From positions 8,750,862 to 8,814,861 of the forward strand of contig NC_057918.1 in assembly GCF_018873765.1 (NCBI RefSeq): a stretch of 64,000 nt of DNA, written 5' to 3'. This DNA comes from Telopea speciosissima. Its lineage: Eukaryota > Streptophyta > Magnoliopsida > Proteales > Proteaceae. The notes beneath the pieces were generated by a model. It had not been told where the DNA came from, did no database searches, and worked only from the letters and a program-made list of their open reading frames with translations. Position 1 is the first letter of the stretch. Every line of letters begins with the position of its first letter. Shown one piece after another: positions 36,271 through 47,739 of the stretch. The position numbers were made by a program, and so were the translations under genes.

Positions 36271-36613
36271 TATGCAGGGACTTCATAGTTTCTCCCATTG
36301 CACAAGAATTCCAATTCAGCTGATGGAACTGGTGCAGTGAGACATAATTGGACGAGAACGGGATCCTAGTACTATCTTCTTTGGTTAGAGCTTTTCTACT
36401 CGCAGATTCTCCATTTTATATTACAAATGGAGATGATGGGAGTTTGTTAACCCATGTTCAGTCCTCCTTTCTTGTCTCGTGGAGAGTCATTTCAATTGCT
36501 TCTGTTTGGAAATTTCAATCCGACTGTTGCAATTCATTTTCCATTTTTTAACTCTGAAACTACTTAAGTTTCTTTAACAGGATATTGTACCTGGTTCCCT
36601 TGTAGTTTTTACT

Positions 36614-38989
36614 ATGGATAATCCCAACAATTACTCTGTACTAGATATCAATGGCGATGCTGTATCAGTGCTTCCCGAGAAATCTAAAACTAAGAACACC
36701 AAGCAGTTCGCTTGGGTTCTTCTCCTCAGAGCTCACAGAGCTGTTTCATGTCTTTTCTGGTTAGTGAAAACTTTCTTCGCAATGGTTGCTGCAGCGAAGA
36801 AACGAATAATCTTCTTGAGAAGAAGAGAAGAACCCAAAAACAGGGGAGGATTATTAAGGTTTGTAAAAGTACTTCTTCTTGTTTCAATGGCAGCTCTCTT
36901 CTTAGATGTCATTGCCCATCTGAAAGGATGGAATTTAGGTCTAATTCAACCTTTGAAGGCTCAGAGTAGTATACATTGGTCTTATCTGGGTTGGCTCTCA
37001 TTTAGAGCTGATTATATTGCTCCAATGATTAAGGGGCTCTCTAAATTCTGTATTGTTCTGTTCTTGGTTCAATCACTCGATCGGCTACTGCTCTGTCTCG
37101 GGTGTTTCTGGATTAAATTTAAAAGTTTGAAGCCCACGGCAGAAGGAAACGCATATGACCTTGAGGATTCCTGTGGATTCCCTTTGGTTCTCGTTCAAAT
37201 TCCCATGTGCAATGAGAGAGAGGTAACATTCTATTTAATCAACACACAGATTTCTTTGTTTCTTTTACAAATGCCAATGGCTGTGTTCCAAGACACTCTC
37301 CTCTAACTAGATTCATTATATCCTGAGAGAGGCTAGTTAGTGTAGTTACAATGCAAGTTCTCATGTTTCAGTGTTTTCTGTTTGTCTAATTTGGTTAATT
37401 GCATTGCATTCTATACAGGTTTATGCACAGTCAATCTCAGCTGCATGTCAGTTGGATTGGCCTAGGGATCGGCTCCTAATTCAGGTCCTAGATGATTCAG
37501 ATGAAGAAAGTATACAGCTTCTAATCAGAGATGAAGTCTCTGCATGGAGGCAGAAAGGACTGAACATAGTCTACCAACACCGACTCATCAGAACTGGTTA
37601 CAAAGCTGGCAACCTAAAATCAGCCATGGCTTGTGATTACATCAAAGACTATGAGTTTGTTGCAATATTTGATGCTGATTTCCAACCCAATCCAGATTTC
37701 CTTAAATTAACAATCCCACACTTCAAGGTTATTATAATCCTAACAAACCCAAGAACAGAATATATTTTGGAAAAACAATTAAGAATTTGTGCTCTTGATA
37801 ATCTTCCTCATTAGTGATATATTGTGATTGACTTCACAGGACAATCCTGAGCTGGGTCTTGTTCAAGCCCGTTGGTCTTTCGTGAACAAAGATGAGAACT
37901 TGCTAACGCGGCTCCAGAACATAAGTTTAAGCTTTCACTTTGAGGTAGAGCAGCAAGTAAATGGCATTTTCCTCAACTTCTTTGGGTTCAATGGAACTGC
38001 AGGTGTGTGGAGAATTAAGGCACTTGAGGACTCGGGAGGTTGGCTTGAGAGAACCACTGTTGAGGATATGGATATTGCAGTTCGGGCTCACTTGAATGGG
38101 TGGAAGTTCATCTTCCTCAATGATGTTAGGGTGCTCTGTGAATTACCAGAGTCTTATGAAGCTTACAAGAAACAACAGCAACGTTGGCATTCGGGTCCAA
38201 TGCAGCTATTTCGATTATGTCTTCCCAGTATCATCACCTCTAAGGTTATTCTCAGTTGCCACAGCTTCAATTACCTAAAGGCTATGAGGTTGATCTTCAC
38301 TAAGTTTGATAAAATTATTCTTGGCTAACTTTGATATTATTTTGGTGCAGATATCAATTTGGAAGAAAGCCAACTTGATTTTCCTCTTCTTCCTTCTCAG
38401 AAAACTGATTCTTCCATTCTACTCCTTCACATTGTTCTGCATCATCCTTCCATTAACAATATTTGTACCAGAGGTCGAATTACCTACATGGGTGATCTGT
38501 TACTTGCCCATCTTGATGTCCCTTCTGAACATCCTACCTGCCCCAAAATCGTTTCCTTTCTTAGTTCCATTCCAACTGTTTGAGAACACCATGTCCGTGA
38601 CAAAATTCAATGCGATGGTGTCAGGGCTATTTCAGCTGGGGAGTGCTTATGAATGGGTTGTGACAAAGAAGTCAGGGAGATCATCTGAATCAGATTTAAT
38701 AGGGATGACTGAGGTGGCATTGAAGTCTTCTAATCAGCAGAAGCTCCATGAGAGAGTATCTGAATCTGATCTAGCAGTTTCAAGTAAATTACATAAACAT
38801 GAAAAGATTCCATTGAGAAACAAGAAAAACAAACTCTACAGAAAGGAGCTTGTGCTTGCATTTCTTCTACTCACTGCATCTGCAAGAAGCCTAGTATCAG
38901 CTCATGGTTTGCATTTCTATTTCTTGTTGTTTCAAGGTCTATCATTCCTTATTGTTGGCTTGGACCTGATTGGAGAACAGATGCAGTGA
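36614..38989 (+). CDS. CSLC: CSLC cellulose synthase-like C (xyloglucan beta-1,4-glucan synthase)
   Basis: The exons are 36614-37222, 37419-37727, 37840-38244 and 38351-38989, all phase 0 (653 aa). It is a GT2-family enzyme of the Golgi membrane; CSLC proteins make the beta-1,4-glucan backbone of xyloglucan. The start [15 protein letters not shown] aligns with the usual MENPNYSIVEVDG start. Catalytic signatures are DD (228-229), DAD (288-290), TVED (379-382) and QxxRW (418-422). Hydrophobic segments near residues 85-105 and 140-165 precede the catalytic loop, and more follow from about residue 450. The tail has a Ser-rich linker (GRSSESDL) and two final membrane spans. It is slightly shorter than typical members (about 670-700 aa), mostly in the linker. 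The exact subclass (CSLC4, 5, 6, 8 or 12) is not determined. Confidence 0.93.
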
Positions 38990-39427
38990 GATGAGAGTGA
39001 AAATTCTCCATTTGGAGCCACAAATTTTCTTTAATAAATTACAGTTAAGAGGTACTCCATTTAACATCAAAAAAACTTAATCAAAGAGTTGGTATTGAAT
39101 TTCATAACAGTTATCAAGATCTCTTTTATATGGAATCAGTAGATCAGAGATACCGATACCATTATTCAGTTGGATTCTTAGTATTCTTTCTCTTCTCAAC
39201 ACTCACCCTCACATGGTAGCTTCTGTGTACCTGTCTCTCTACACATGGACAAACAACTTAAGGAGAAATAACAATGAAACCTGAGCGATCATGATACCAT
39301 GTTGGAGCGTCTAACCCAACACCTCAAGGTATTAAGTTGAGATAGCTTCCTAAGGACCTAAACAAAGCGATGTGAGACTATAGCCCTACAACTCTCAAAC
39401 ATCTCATTTTGAAATATGTTTGTACGA
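38990..39427 (+). other. CSLC 3' UTR and flank
   Basis: A TTAATAAATTAC stretch at about 39032-39043 contains AATAAA and could be the CSLC polyadenylation signal. The rest is intergenic. Confidence 0.5.
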
Positions 39428-40326
39428 TCATGTCAAAACCTACTCCGAACCGTTAAGACCGATCGAAAAAACTTGGGCCGAAATTGGTTTGGTTTTGGGC
39501 TGGGGTATTGCAAGACCGGCTAAAAACCGAACCAACTGATAACCAAACCGAATGAAACCGATAAAAAAACATAGAGTATAAGGTTATGAATAGGTGGATT
39601 GATTACTCATTGATTTCAATATTAGTGAGCAATTTTCTGGTTGTAAGGGGAATTATTACAAATCAACGAGCATGAGGTTGAAAAAAAGGAAACTGATTTG
39701 TAACCATGCTTCTTCCATTGATCTCCTTGTTTACTATACAAAATTAGTTGGTTATCCAAAATGACTTGATAGTAGGGTTCTTTTTGTGATTTCAATATTA
39801 ATTATTTTCTCAGTGATTATTCATTGATTTCAATTTTAATTATCTTCTCTTTACAATTAATGATAAATAACTATATGATTTGTAACAATGATTTTGCTTC
39901 AAACTCTATTTATCCATTGATTTGAATATTAATTATCTTCTATTCTTCCCCATATAATTTATTCTTTTTTGTTTGAATTACAACATGAACTGATGAACCT
40001 ATCAAATCATTTTTCTTATTTTTGGTTGTATATATATATTTTTTTAACTTGGGAAAGTGAATTGAAGTGTTTTTATTGAATCTTTCCTCACTACAAATTA
40101 TGAATTTAAGATTTCATTGTGGCTCAAACCCGAAAGCAAACCAATCTAAACCGGTATTAACCCGATATTGAAAACCCAAAATAAACCAAAATCGCATCGG
40201 ACCGAAACCGAAACCGACCGAAAACTGAAGTTTCTTAACGGTTTGATTTTGGTCTCACCATTCCAAGATCGAAACCCGATTCAACCGGACCGAAACCAAG
40301 CCGAACCGATCATTTGACACCCCTAG
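39428..40326. mobile_element. hAT-like GGGTGTCAA repeat (inverted partner 1)
   Basis: The left end TGTCAAAACCTACTCCGAACC is degenerate; the right end reads CATTTGACACCCCTA. The interior holds AACCGAACCAACTG and ACCGAAACCGAAACCGACCG phrases and an AT-rich middle. Its left 230 bases are the reverse complement, with changes, of the right part of 40626-41256. Confidence 0.6.
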
Positions 40327-40625
40327 TACGCACCCCCCCTTCATCAGTAATATTACCTCTTACTAAAAAAAAAAGAAAGGAATTTTCAATAGGGTTCAGA
40401 ATTAATGATGAACCTAGAGTCTAATCATAGCATGTCACATTACCATAGGTGAAGAGAAAAACCATGGGTGAATGAAAACTTAATTAACTCTGTTTTAGCT
40501 TATTGTATCATCTCAAGACTCTATACAGTATTCTACACTGTTTCATTGCTAGGAAACAAAAAATAAAAAAGGCATACCGGTGCACGAGGCTCCCATCACT
40601 GTAGACTTACCTCTACTTTAGCAAG

Positions 40626-41256
40626 TAGGGGTGTCAATGGGTTGGTTTGGTTCGGTTTCTGTTCGGGTTTTTCGGTTTCGATGTGTTTTTTAGAGAAATC
40701 GAGACCAATCCAATAAGAACTTTTTGGATTCGGCTCGGTTTCGATTTCGGTGCGGTTTGGTTTTGTGTCGGTTTCGATTTATGATAACGGATTGATATCG
40801 GTTTGGATTCGGTTCGGTACCGAGTTTTTTTAAACAAGTTGGATTCGGTATGTGCTTATTTTCTTCTCTTTCTCTTTTCAACTACATAAAATATTTCATT
40901 AGCCCCACACTTAAAAAGGAGATCAATGGAACAAGCACTGTTACAAATCAATTTCCCTATTTTCATAACCTCATACTCATTAATTTGTAATAATTTATCT
41001 TACAACCATAAATTTGCTCACTAATATTGAAATCAATTCAATGATTCATAACCATATACTCATTATTTTCTTATCGGTTTAATTCGGTTCGGTTTTTGGT
41101 TTGTTATCAGTCGGTTCGGTGCGGTCCAATTTTCAACCGGTCCCGTCATACCCCAGCCCAAAATCAATCCAATAAGGAATGGTTCGGTTCGGTCTCGGGT
41201 TTTTTCGATCGGTTTCGATCGGTCATAATGGTTCGGGCTAGGTTTTGACACCCTTA
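40626..41256. mobile_element. hAT-like GGGTGTCAA repeat (inverted partner 2)
   Basis: The ends are TAGGGGTGTCAATGGG and GGTTTTGACACCCTTA. The interior is GGTTCGGTTTCGG-rich at both sides and AT-rich in the middle, sharing CACTAATATTGAAATCAAT with the inverted neighbour. Minus frames called here reflect the low-complexity repeat. Confidence 0.65.
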
Positions 41257-41316
41257 GTGCGTACAACCAGTGGCTGCACGAACACAGAGATCATGAAGCC
41301 ACCGAATGGAATTTGG

Positions 41317-42255
41317 TCAATCTGTCGTACCCCCAAGCGACAGGGCCTTTCGAGCTAGGGCATCTGACATACCATTTATAGCCCTAGGGATAAAAAAGAA
41401 AGATACAGAGTGAAATTGGGAAGCCAGCCAATGAGCATCCGAAATCAAATCCTCCACCTCCAAGCAAGGAGTTTTATCGCCCTTGATACATAAAACTGCA
41501 TCATTACTATCAGTTTCAACGAGGATATTCTCAAGACCCATCTCCAAAGCTGCAGTGACCACTTCGAATAGCAAGGACCTCCCTTGGATGATGGAACCAA
41601 AATGATAGGGGATAGACAGTGCCTTTTTTAAAACTCTAGTATGATCCCGCAAGACCACCCCTAAACCACCTCTACTTCTATCTTTTAGAAAGGCAGCGTC
41701 GCAGTTTAACTTGATCACCCCAACAGGTGGGGGTTTCCAGTGATGGCAAGATTGGGGGGTACTATCAGCTCTAACATTTGGAAGAGCATTCTGCTTCTGA
41801 GTTACTGCTATAAACTCCAAGTAGGCCTTTTCTGTGATCATAATAACATCTGTGGGGGTCCAGGCTTTACCATTGAAAACCAACTCATTGCGAGCTCTCC
41901 AAAGGAACCAGCAAATAAAAGATGCTCTTGCAAGAGCATCACGGGCCATCCTCCTGTCATCATGAAACCACACGCCCTAGCTTTGGATCCAGTCCACTAA
42001 ACAAGGAGCTTCACTAGGGGGGGAGAACTGCAGAGGGGATCCAAACCATACACTTCTCGCAAAAGGACAATCAAACAGTAAATGATCACCTGTTTCTGGG
42101 GTTGCACTGCACCTCGGATAGATAGGATCCACTTGAACTTTGCAAGACACCAAATTTGCTCCAGTGGCCAGGGCTTCATTGCAGGTCCTCCAAAGAAAGG
42201 TTTCTCCATCTAATAAGAAAGTCAAATACCATAATTGAAGAGATTCACTCTTCAT
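41317..42255 (-). pseudogene. LINE ORF2 3' fragment: zf-RVT plus RNase H
   Basis: It is one frame on the minus strand, broken only by a TAG at 41977-41979. Residues from 42255: FLLDGETFLWRTCNEALATG, then a zf-RVT Cys/His cluster (C-TPETGDHLLFDCPFARSVW). After the stop comes FICWFLWRARNELVFNG and a full RNase H domain: KLNCDAAF, RGGLGVVLRDH, FEVVTAALEMGLENILVETDSNDAV, IPRAINGMSDALARKAL. Reverse transcriptase and endonuclease are absent, so it is 5'-truncated. The near-intact frame suggests a fairly young insertion. Confidence 0.85.
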
Positions 42256-42259
42256 TTTT

Positions 42260-42980
42260 TTCCCTGGGTGAAGAGTATGAATAAATGAAATAAGAAATAT
42301 CAGAAGTGGACCTTAATAGTAACCCGGACCACTTATCTATACATGTACTTTTCACGTATGATTAGATGATGACATATGTTTCTTTTGTTTTCATAAATAC
42401 CCCTCTATCTCTCTGTCTTGACATTAAACATTTGATAATTACTCGTATTTGCCATTGTCATCAACTTATATTGATGTCTTTTTCTTTTGCCATTGTCACT
42501 TACAAAACATATATAATACAATTTTCGTTAAAAAGGGAGAGGGTTTCCCATGCTGCTAGCATGAGAAGGAATCTGCATGCACCAATTAGTGGTCTAAAAT
42601 ACATCATGTCGTAAGTACATTGATCACCATCATATTTTTTTAAAAGGTTACAAAAATCTACAGGGAAGTTTGAAGGATATAAAAAATAGTTTCACTGAAA
42701 GTGTTGCCTAGAATGTCACCAAATTATGTACATAGCTTAGAGAAAATCCTGAAATATTTAACAGAAGGAAAGAGAAAAAGATGAGTATTTTGATTTTCAA
42801 ATGTTAAGCCAATTAATTGTCCTTGTTTAAGAAAGAATTATGATTAGAATTGAAAGCAACAACTTAACGGTTTCAAAATGATAGGTTCACATATAGATCA
42901 TTCTAGACTCCATACTCAGATGACCAAGGTTAATTATAAAGGCCCCACCTCCTCACTCAGGAAGAGTGAGATCCTGTAAA
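42260..42980. other. AT-rich intergenic DNA, nothing recognised
   Basis: Short frames only; no repeat family or RNA gene identified. Confidence 0.5.
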
Positions 42981-42984
42981 AACA

Positions 42985-43110
42985 TGTTGAGAGCAGTTTA
43001 GGTTCTCGTACGGCCTAATTAAGCCGCACAGATGAAATCCACTTACTCTCATGGATTACATCTGTGCGGCTCAAGCTGTACAAGAATGCTTCTCGTACAA
43101 GAACTCAAGC
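42985..43110. mobile_element. Foldback MITE, family E copy 2
   Basis: The inner arms are AGCCGCACAGATGAAATCCA and TGGATTACATCTGTGCGGCT. The outer ends are GGTTCTCGTACGGCCTAATT and CAAGCTGTACAAGAATGCTT-CTCGTAC. It shares the outer GGTTCT(C/T)GTACG wording and the ATGAAATCCACT core with 26537-26646. Confidence 0.7.
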
Positions 43111-43351
43111 CACACTCTAATATACTTTACCTTTTTAATTAATTTTATTTTGGACAGAGATTTTCCACATTGTTAAAGTGAAAAATCATATCAATGAGAG
43201 GACAAAAGACAAATTCATGTAATAGAAAACCCACAATTCGGTTGAGGAGCGAGAGCATCAATGTAGACCCTTAAGCTCATTATGTGAGAGGGTGTTGTAA
43301 CTTGTAAGAAATCCCACTCTGACATTGTGGAAATATATATATTTTTTTAAA

Positions 43352-43498
43352 GGGAAAAAGATCTCTACTTGGTGGTGTTTTCTACGCTCTCCAATGGGTG
43401 AACACATCTGGGTATCTACTCAGGGATAGAGATGTCATCTCACGGTTCCTTATGAGAGAGTATAGGAAATACCATCAAGTAGAGATCTCTTGTCCATT
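43352..43498. mobile_element. MITE, family C copy 1
   Basis: The left end AGGGAAAAAGATCTCTACTT is mirrored by AAGTAGAGATCTCTTGTCC at the right. Inside, GGTGGTGTTTTCTAYGCTCTC pairs with GAGAGAGTATAGGAAATACC. A second copy is at 44689-44842. Confidence 0.7.
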
Positions 43499-44359
43499 TT
43501 ATTTTTAAATTATCTCTCTCAAAATGTATTTTAATCATTGCCGTGTGGGAGAGATCCAATCATCCAATGCATGCATGCATGAGGGTTTTTGAGGCCCAAT
43601 TGTTTGAATAGAAACATTATTTTTATTAGCAATCATGGATTACGTGAAGCTGAAAGTAAGGGAAGTACACTAACATATATATAGAACGAGGACGGTCAAT
43701 CGTTTTCATTCATATAAACACATTCATTTTTTTATTTGTTTTTTATTAAAATATAATACACATTCATACTTCCTATTTTTTATACGTTTTTGTTATACAT
43801 ACGACACGAGAGAGAGAGAGAGAAGTGGTCCCATACAGCCCATAAATCTTATGTAAAGAGCGGCGGGAGCCCATTAACTGTGGGTAGGGGTTGGGTAGAG
43901 TCGAAAGGAAGGCCCACAGCTTATGCGATGAGTGGGCCCCTTATTCGGAGATGGGCCATTGAATTGAGGGGGGGAGGGGAGAGTCGTGTAAAGGAGTGAA
44001 AGCAACAGGCACGTTCGCCTTTTGTTCTTTCCTTTAGGAAGGCTCCCTAGAACCTTCTCCTGCCTTTTGTTAATTCCTTTCAAACTCTCATCATCATTAG
44101 TAATCGCGTTTGCTTTTATTTGGCCTCCTTAAGAAGTTAGTAAGATGCTTACATTTCCTTCATTTACAAGGATTGCTTTTATGGGTCCTTCTAGGCGTTA
44201 CTATGCTCAGTAAAGTATAACGTTTCATTATTTTCTACTTGATAATACATGGGTTAATCAATGTGACAAAGGACCACACAAGGTAGTTGCTCAAACTCTG
44301 ATTCAAAGTTTTAGTAAAATTGACAAAATACCATAAAAAGAAAATAAATATAAAGGGAT

Positions 44360-44485
44360 AAAGTTCTCTCCACTGCACTAGGGTGCAAGGTACGTCCAAA
44401 CATATTGGGGTGGGCAAAATGACTAGCCAGCCCCATGTATCTGGGCGCAGGCTGCACCTAGATACGCTCCCAAATAAAGAACGTA
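44360..44485. mobile_element. MITE, family D copy 1 (partial)
   Basis: It contains GGGGTGGGCAAAATGACTAG and GGGCGCAGGCTGCACCTA, matching the middle and right arm of the complete element at 59331-59467. The left arm (CTCCACTGCACTAGGGTGCA) is degenerate. Confidence 0.5.
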
Positions 44486-44688
44486 CGCCCAAATTTAAAA
44501 TTTCAAAATTCAATTATTTGTTCTCCAATTTGAAGCCATACCCTATTGTGTATCTCCATGTACTTTCACTAAAATCTCCAAATTTTCAATTCCTTGTTTT
44601 GCCACTTGTTATCTTAAGGAGATTATTTTCTTAACGTCCACTAAAAGATACTATGTTCGTAACACAATTTAAAAAATTAAAATTAAGG

Positions 44689-44842
44689 GAAAAAGATCTC
44701 TACTTTGTGGTGTTTCCTATGTCCTCTCACACAGGGCACTATGAGATGAAACCTTTATCCCTTGGGTAGATACCCAAGCGCGTTCACCCATTGACGGAGA
44801 CACTTGTATAGAGACCATGCGACCAAGTAGAGATCTCTTGTC
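44689..44842. mobile_element. MITE, family C copy 2
   Basis: Its ends are the same as at 43352-43498 (GGGAAAAAGATCTCTACTTT and CAAGTAGAGATCTCTTGTCC). The two copies have inner sequence in opposite orientation: GGGTAGATACCC lies mid-element here against GGGTATCTACTC in copy 1. Confidence 0.7.
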
Positions 44843-44879
44843 CTAAAATTAATTAGAATCAAGCAAACTCTAATTGGAA

Positions 44880-44965
44880 TTACCCATTTATTTTGAGGAA
44901 GAGAGAGATAGACACGTGGGAATACTAGCGTAGGCCACTCCCGAACCGAGAACTACTTCCCTTAA
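44880..44965. mobile_element. MITE, family B right half
   Basis: GAGAGAGATAGACACGTGGG followed by AATACTAGCGTAGGCCACTC matches the arm of the complete element at 57646-57796 (inverted). The other arm is missing. Confidence 0.5.
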
Positions 44966-45394
44966 ATATCTGACGTACCAAAAATGAAAGATATTAAATA
45001 ATTGGGATTTAAGCTCTCAACATTATAGCACTCCTCACTTAAAATTACTACACACCCCTTATATGATCAATTTCTCGTAATACCCCTCTCCAACGTTCTA
45101 AACTGCACACCGGTGACTCAATTTCGGGTGGTCTTGTGCATGCGGTGTGGTTGGCAGATTTTAAATTAATACCTCGAAAATGGACTAATGAGTCCGTGCG
45201 GGAATGGTGCCTCTGGTTACGGGATTTTGACTCCCAATTGGTCTGCTCTTGTCCGTGATATCCCTGTTATGTTTATGTATATTTTTTTTGTTCCTAAGTA
45301 TAATTTATGTTTCCTAATTGCCGTATGGCCCGTATCTATACCAACAAGAGAGCTGCATTTAGAAAGTAACAACAGATTTAGGTATTGGCATGGA

Positions 45395-45478
45395 TGTGAT
45401 CAATCAATCAATCAACAGCAATACCATCATAGCCTTATCCCAATTTAATGGGATCGATTACATGCATTTTATAACCGA
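45395..45478. repeat. SINE-like 3' end fragment
   Basis: The phrase ATAGCCTTATCCCAATTTAA-TGGGATCGATTACATG is close to the conserved AGCCTTATCCCA...GGGGTCGGCTACATG tail of widespread plant SINEs, and is preceded by a CAAT-repeat run. No pol III boxes are seen, so only the 3' portion is claimed. Confidence 0.45.
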
Positions 45479-45787
45479 CAATAGAATAATAATAAAGAAA
45501 TAAAGAGGGACATAAAATTTATCGACACAAACTCTAGGGCATCAATGATCGATCCTTCTTAATTACATAATGCTTCTTAACTGTCCAACATTTTTTATTG
45601 ACATTGATTATGATCGATATCAATATATATACCATTAGCATTAGCAAAAAAAAAAAGAACTTTTCTAAACTAACACTTTTTGATACACGTAGATGGAACA
45701 CAAAAAAGGAAAGATGGAGATGGAATGAAACCGAAGTAGGGACAGAACGTAGTAAGACTTATCTGATGAGATGTTGTTTACGTATTC

Positions 45788-45971
45788 AGATTGTCTACGG
45801 TGCCCTGCCCAGAGCGGTCTGAGCGGCTCACAAACAGGGTGCCCTGCAATGATCGCCTTACCCCCGCTCGGGCAAAGTGCTCGGGCAGGGGCAAGGTGAT
45901 CATTGCAGGGTGACTTGTATGTGCGCCGCTCAAGCCGCTTTGCCCGTGGTGCCGTAGAAGATCAGGATCCG
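45788..45971. mobile_element. Foldback MITE, family A copy 3
   Basis: The centre CCTTACCCCCGCTCGGGCAA ... GGGCAGGGGCAAGG lies within nested arms TGCAATGATC / GATCATTGCA, GAGCGGTCTGAGCGGC / GCCGCTCAAGCCGC and CTACGGTGCC / GGTGCCGTAG. It is the best-preserved of the three family A copies. Confidence 0.75.
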
Positions 45972-46883
45972 TTGTTTACTTATTTATTAAGTAAATATAT
46001 TAAGAAAAGAATTTTCATTCAGTCAATGTAGACCTAACATTGGGTCCCACAAGTGACTTAGGAGAAGCACTTTTTTGTTTTTTTTTCCTATCGAGTTCTT
46101 AATATTAGTGAATTGCCAAAAACCTTTGATTTTACTTCAGGAGTAAGCGATCACAGCTAACAAAACATATATCACCAGAGTGAGGAAAGTTCTCTCTCTC
46201 TCGGCCCCTCAAAAAACCGGAATTTATTCCGGATTACCAGAATCTCAGAATTTAGAATCAAACAAATTGATAAACGCTCCCCAAAAAATGCGTTATAATA
46301 TTTTTAATTAATCATCTGTTCCTAATGACAGATAGGTGTATCTGTATTTTATTATTGTCAGGGCCCACAACAAACAAATCAACCATATGAACAGGTGGCC
46401 AATTCATTCATTTCTTAAGGTTTTTGGTCTAGAAAACCTACATTATTGATTGATTGTTCAACGATCATGATCATTCCCCATGTGGAAGATTCTCCAATAT
46501 ATGGGATCCAAAAGGCATCTTTGAGGGTACGGTTGTAAATAGATCACACCATGCTCTAGGGACCATCGATTCCTTTCTCAGTCTGTTTTTTTTGTTAATT
46601 TTAAGGGGTAGGTGGTTTGTTTGCTTTATTGCACATTTCAGTATTTTTGGAATAACCCTGGGCCCACTCAACAAATCCAAATTGCTTACAAAGCTGCCTA
46701 ACACCATTTCAACGGTTGAAAAGCCACGTCTCATGCGAGACAGCGGTGCAGTATCCTCCTTGATTGAAGAAAGACTTCGTCAGGCGTCAGATGATAGAAT
46801 ATACGTGATTTGGTGGTTCCCATTTGCCCACTCTTTTCTCTTCCGATTGGATCTTTACCATCATTCAGACTAATGACAAAGTC

Positions 46884-47250
46884 GAATGATTTTGATCATT
46901 TGATTTTTGGATGTTAGGTTCTTGATCGACATGTAATAGTTTCAGAGATGATGAAACACATTAAATTAAGTATTTTAATTTATTTTATACTAGACTGGTC
47001 TAATCTAACATCTAAAGTAGATCCCATTGGCACATAATACACCATCATGTTTTTTGAAATCATGATCCTCAATGGTTAGGCAACTCTCATCTGAAGCGAA
47101 TGGTTTTGACCATTTGATTTTTGGATGTTAGGTATTTGATCAATTTGTTCAAAAGTATAGACTTGATGGAATGTGTTAAATCAAATCTTTTAATAGATGC
47201 ATTCTAGGTTGACCTAACGTGTCATACACTAAAGTGGATCCCATTAAACA
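46884..47250 (+). repeat. Degenerate direct repeat, period about 214
   Basis: GAATGATTTTGATCATTTGATTTTTGGATGTTAGG (46884) recurs as GAATGGTTTTGACCATTTGATTTTTGGATGTTAGG (47098), and both units end in TAAAGTRGATCCCATT. Similarity over about 150 bases of each unit suggests an old tandem duplication. No coding potential. Confidence 0.6.
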
Positions 47251-47739
47251 CAACACTGAATCCTCCCTTTTTTCTTCTTTTAATGGTCTAATTTAACAGC
47301 CTGATTACTTATTCTCCAAGAAAATAAATATAAGGTGCGAATGGGAGAGGAAAGGGACAAAATCTGTTTCATTGCAAACAAAGTAACAACACATGTGTGA
47401 TGTGTCCGTATTGAACAGTTAAGGACCAAGTGTCACACACACGGAGAGAGGGTAAGAGGGTAGAGGGTTAGAGGTGCAAAGACTCAAGAGTATTGGTCAT
47501 TGAGAGGAAAGAAAGGGGCTAATTAGTCCACTCACTCCACCTCAAAATATAAAAAAAAATATTGACAACAAAAAAATAAAAAGATTCTCTTTATAAAAAA
47601 GTGCAATTAATTATGGTTACGTAAAGTTAAAAATTAATTAATCTTCTTAGTTGTATCTTTGTTCAACACCCGAACTGGCAAAAAAAATAAATAGTTAGTA
47701 ACTGAAATCAAAATTCTGGGGAGACAACTAGGAAAGAGG

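Noticed and set aside
45188-45448. 86-codon plus-strand frame
   Set aside because: No family resemblance, and its end runs into a SINE-like tail and CAAT repeats.
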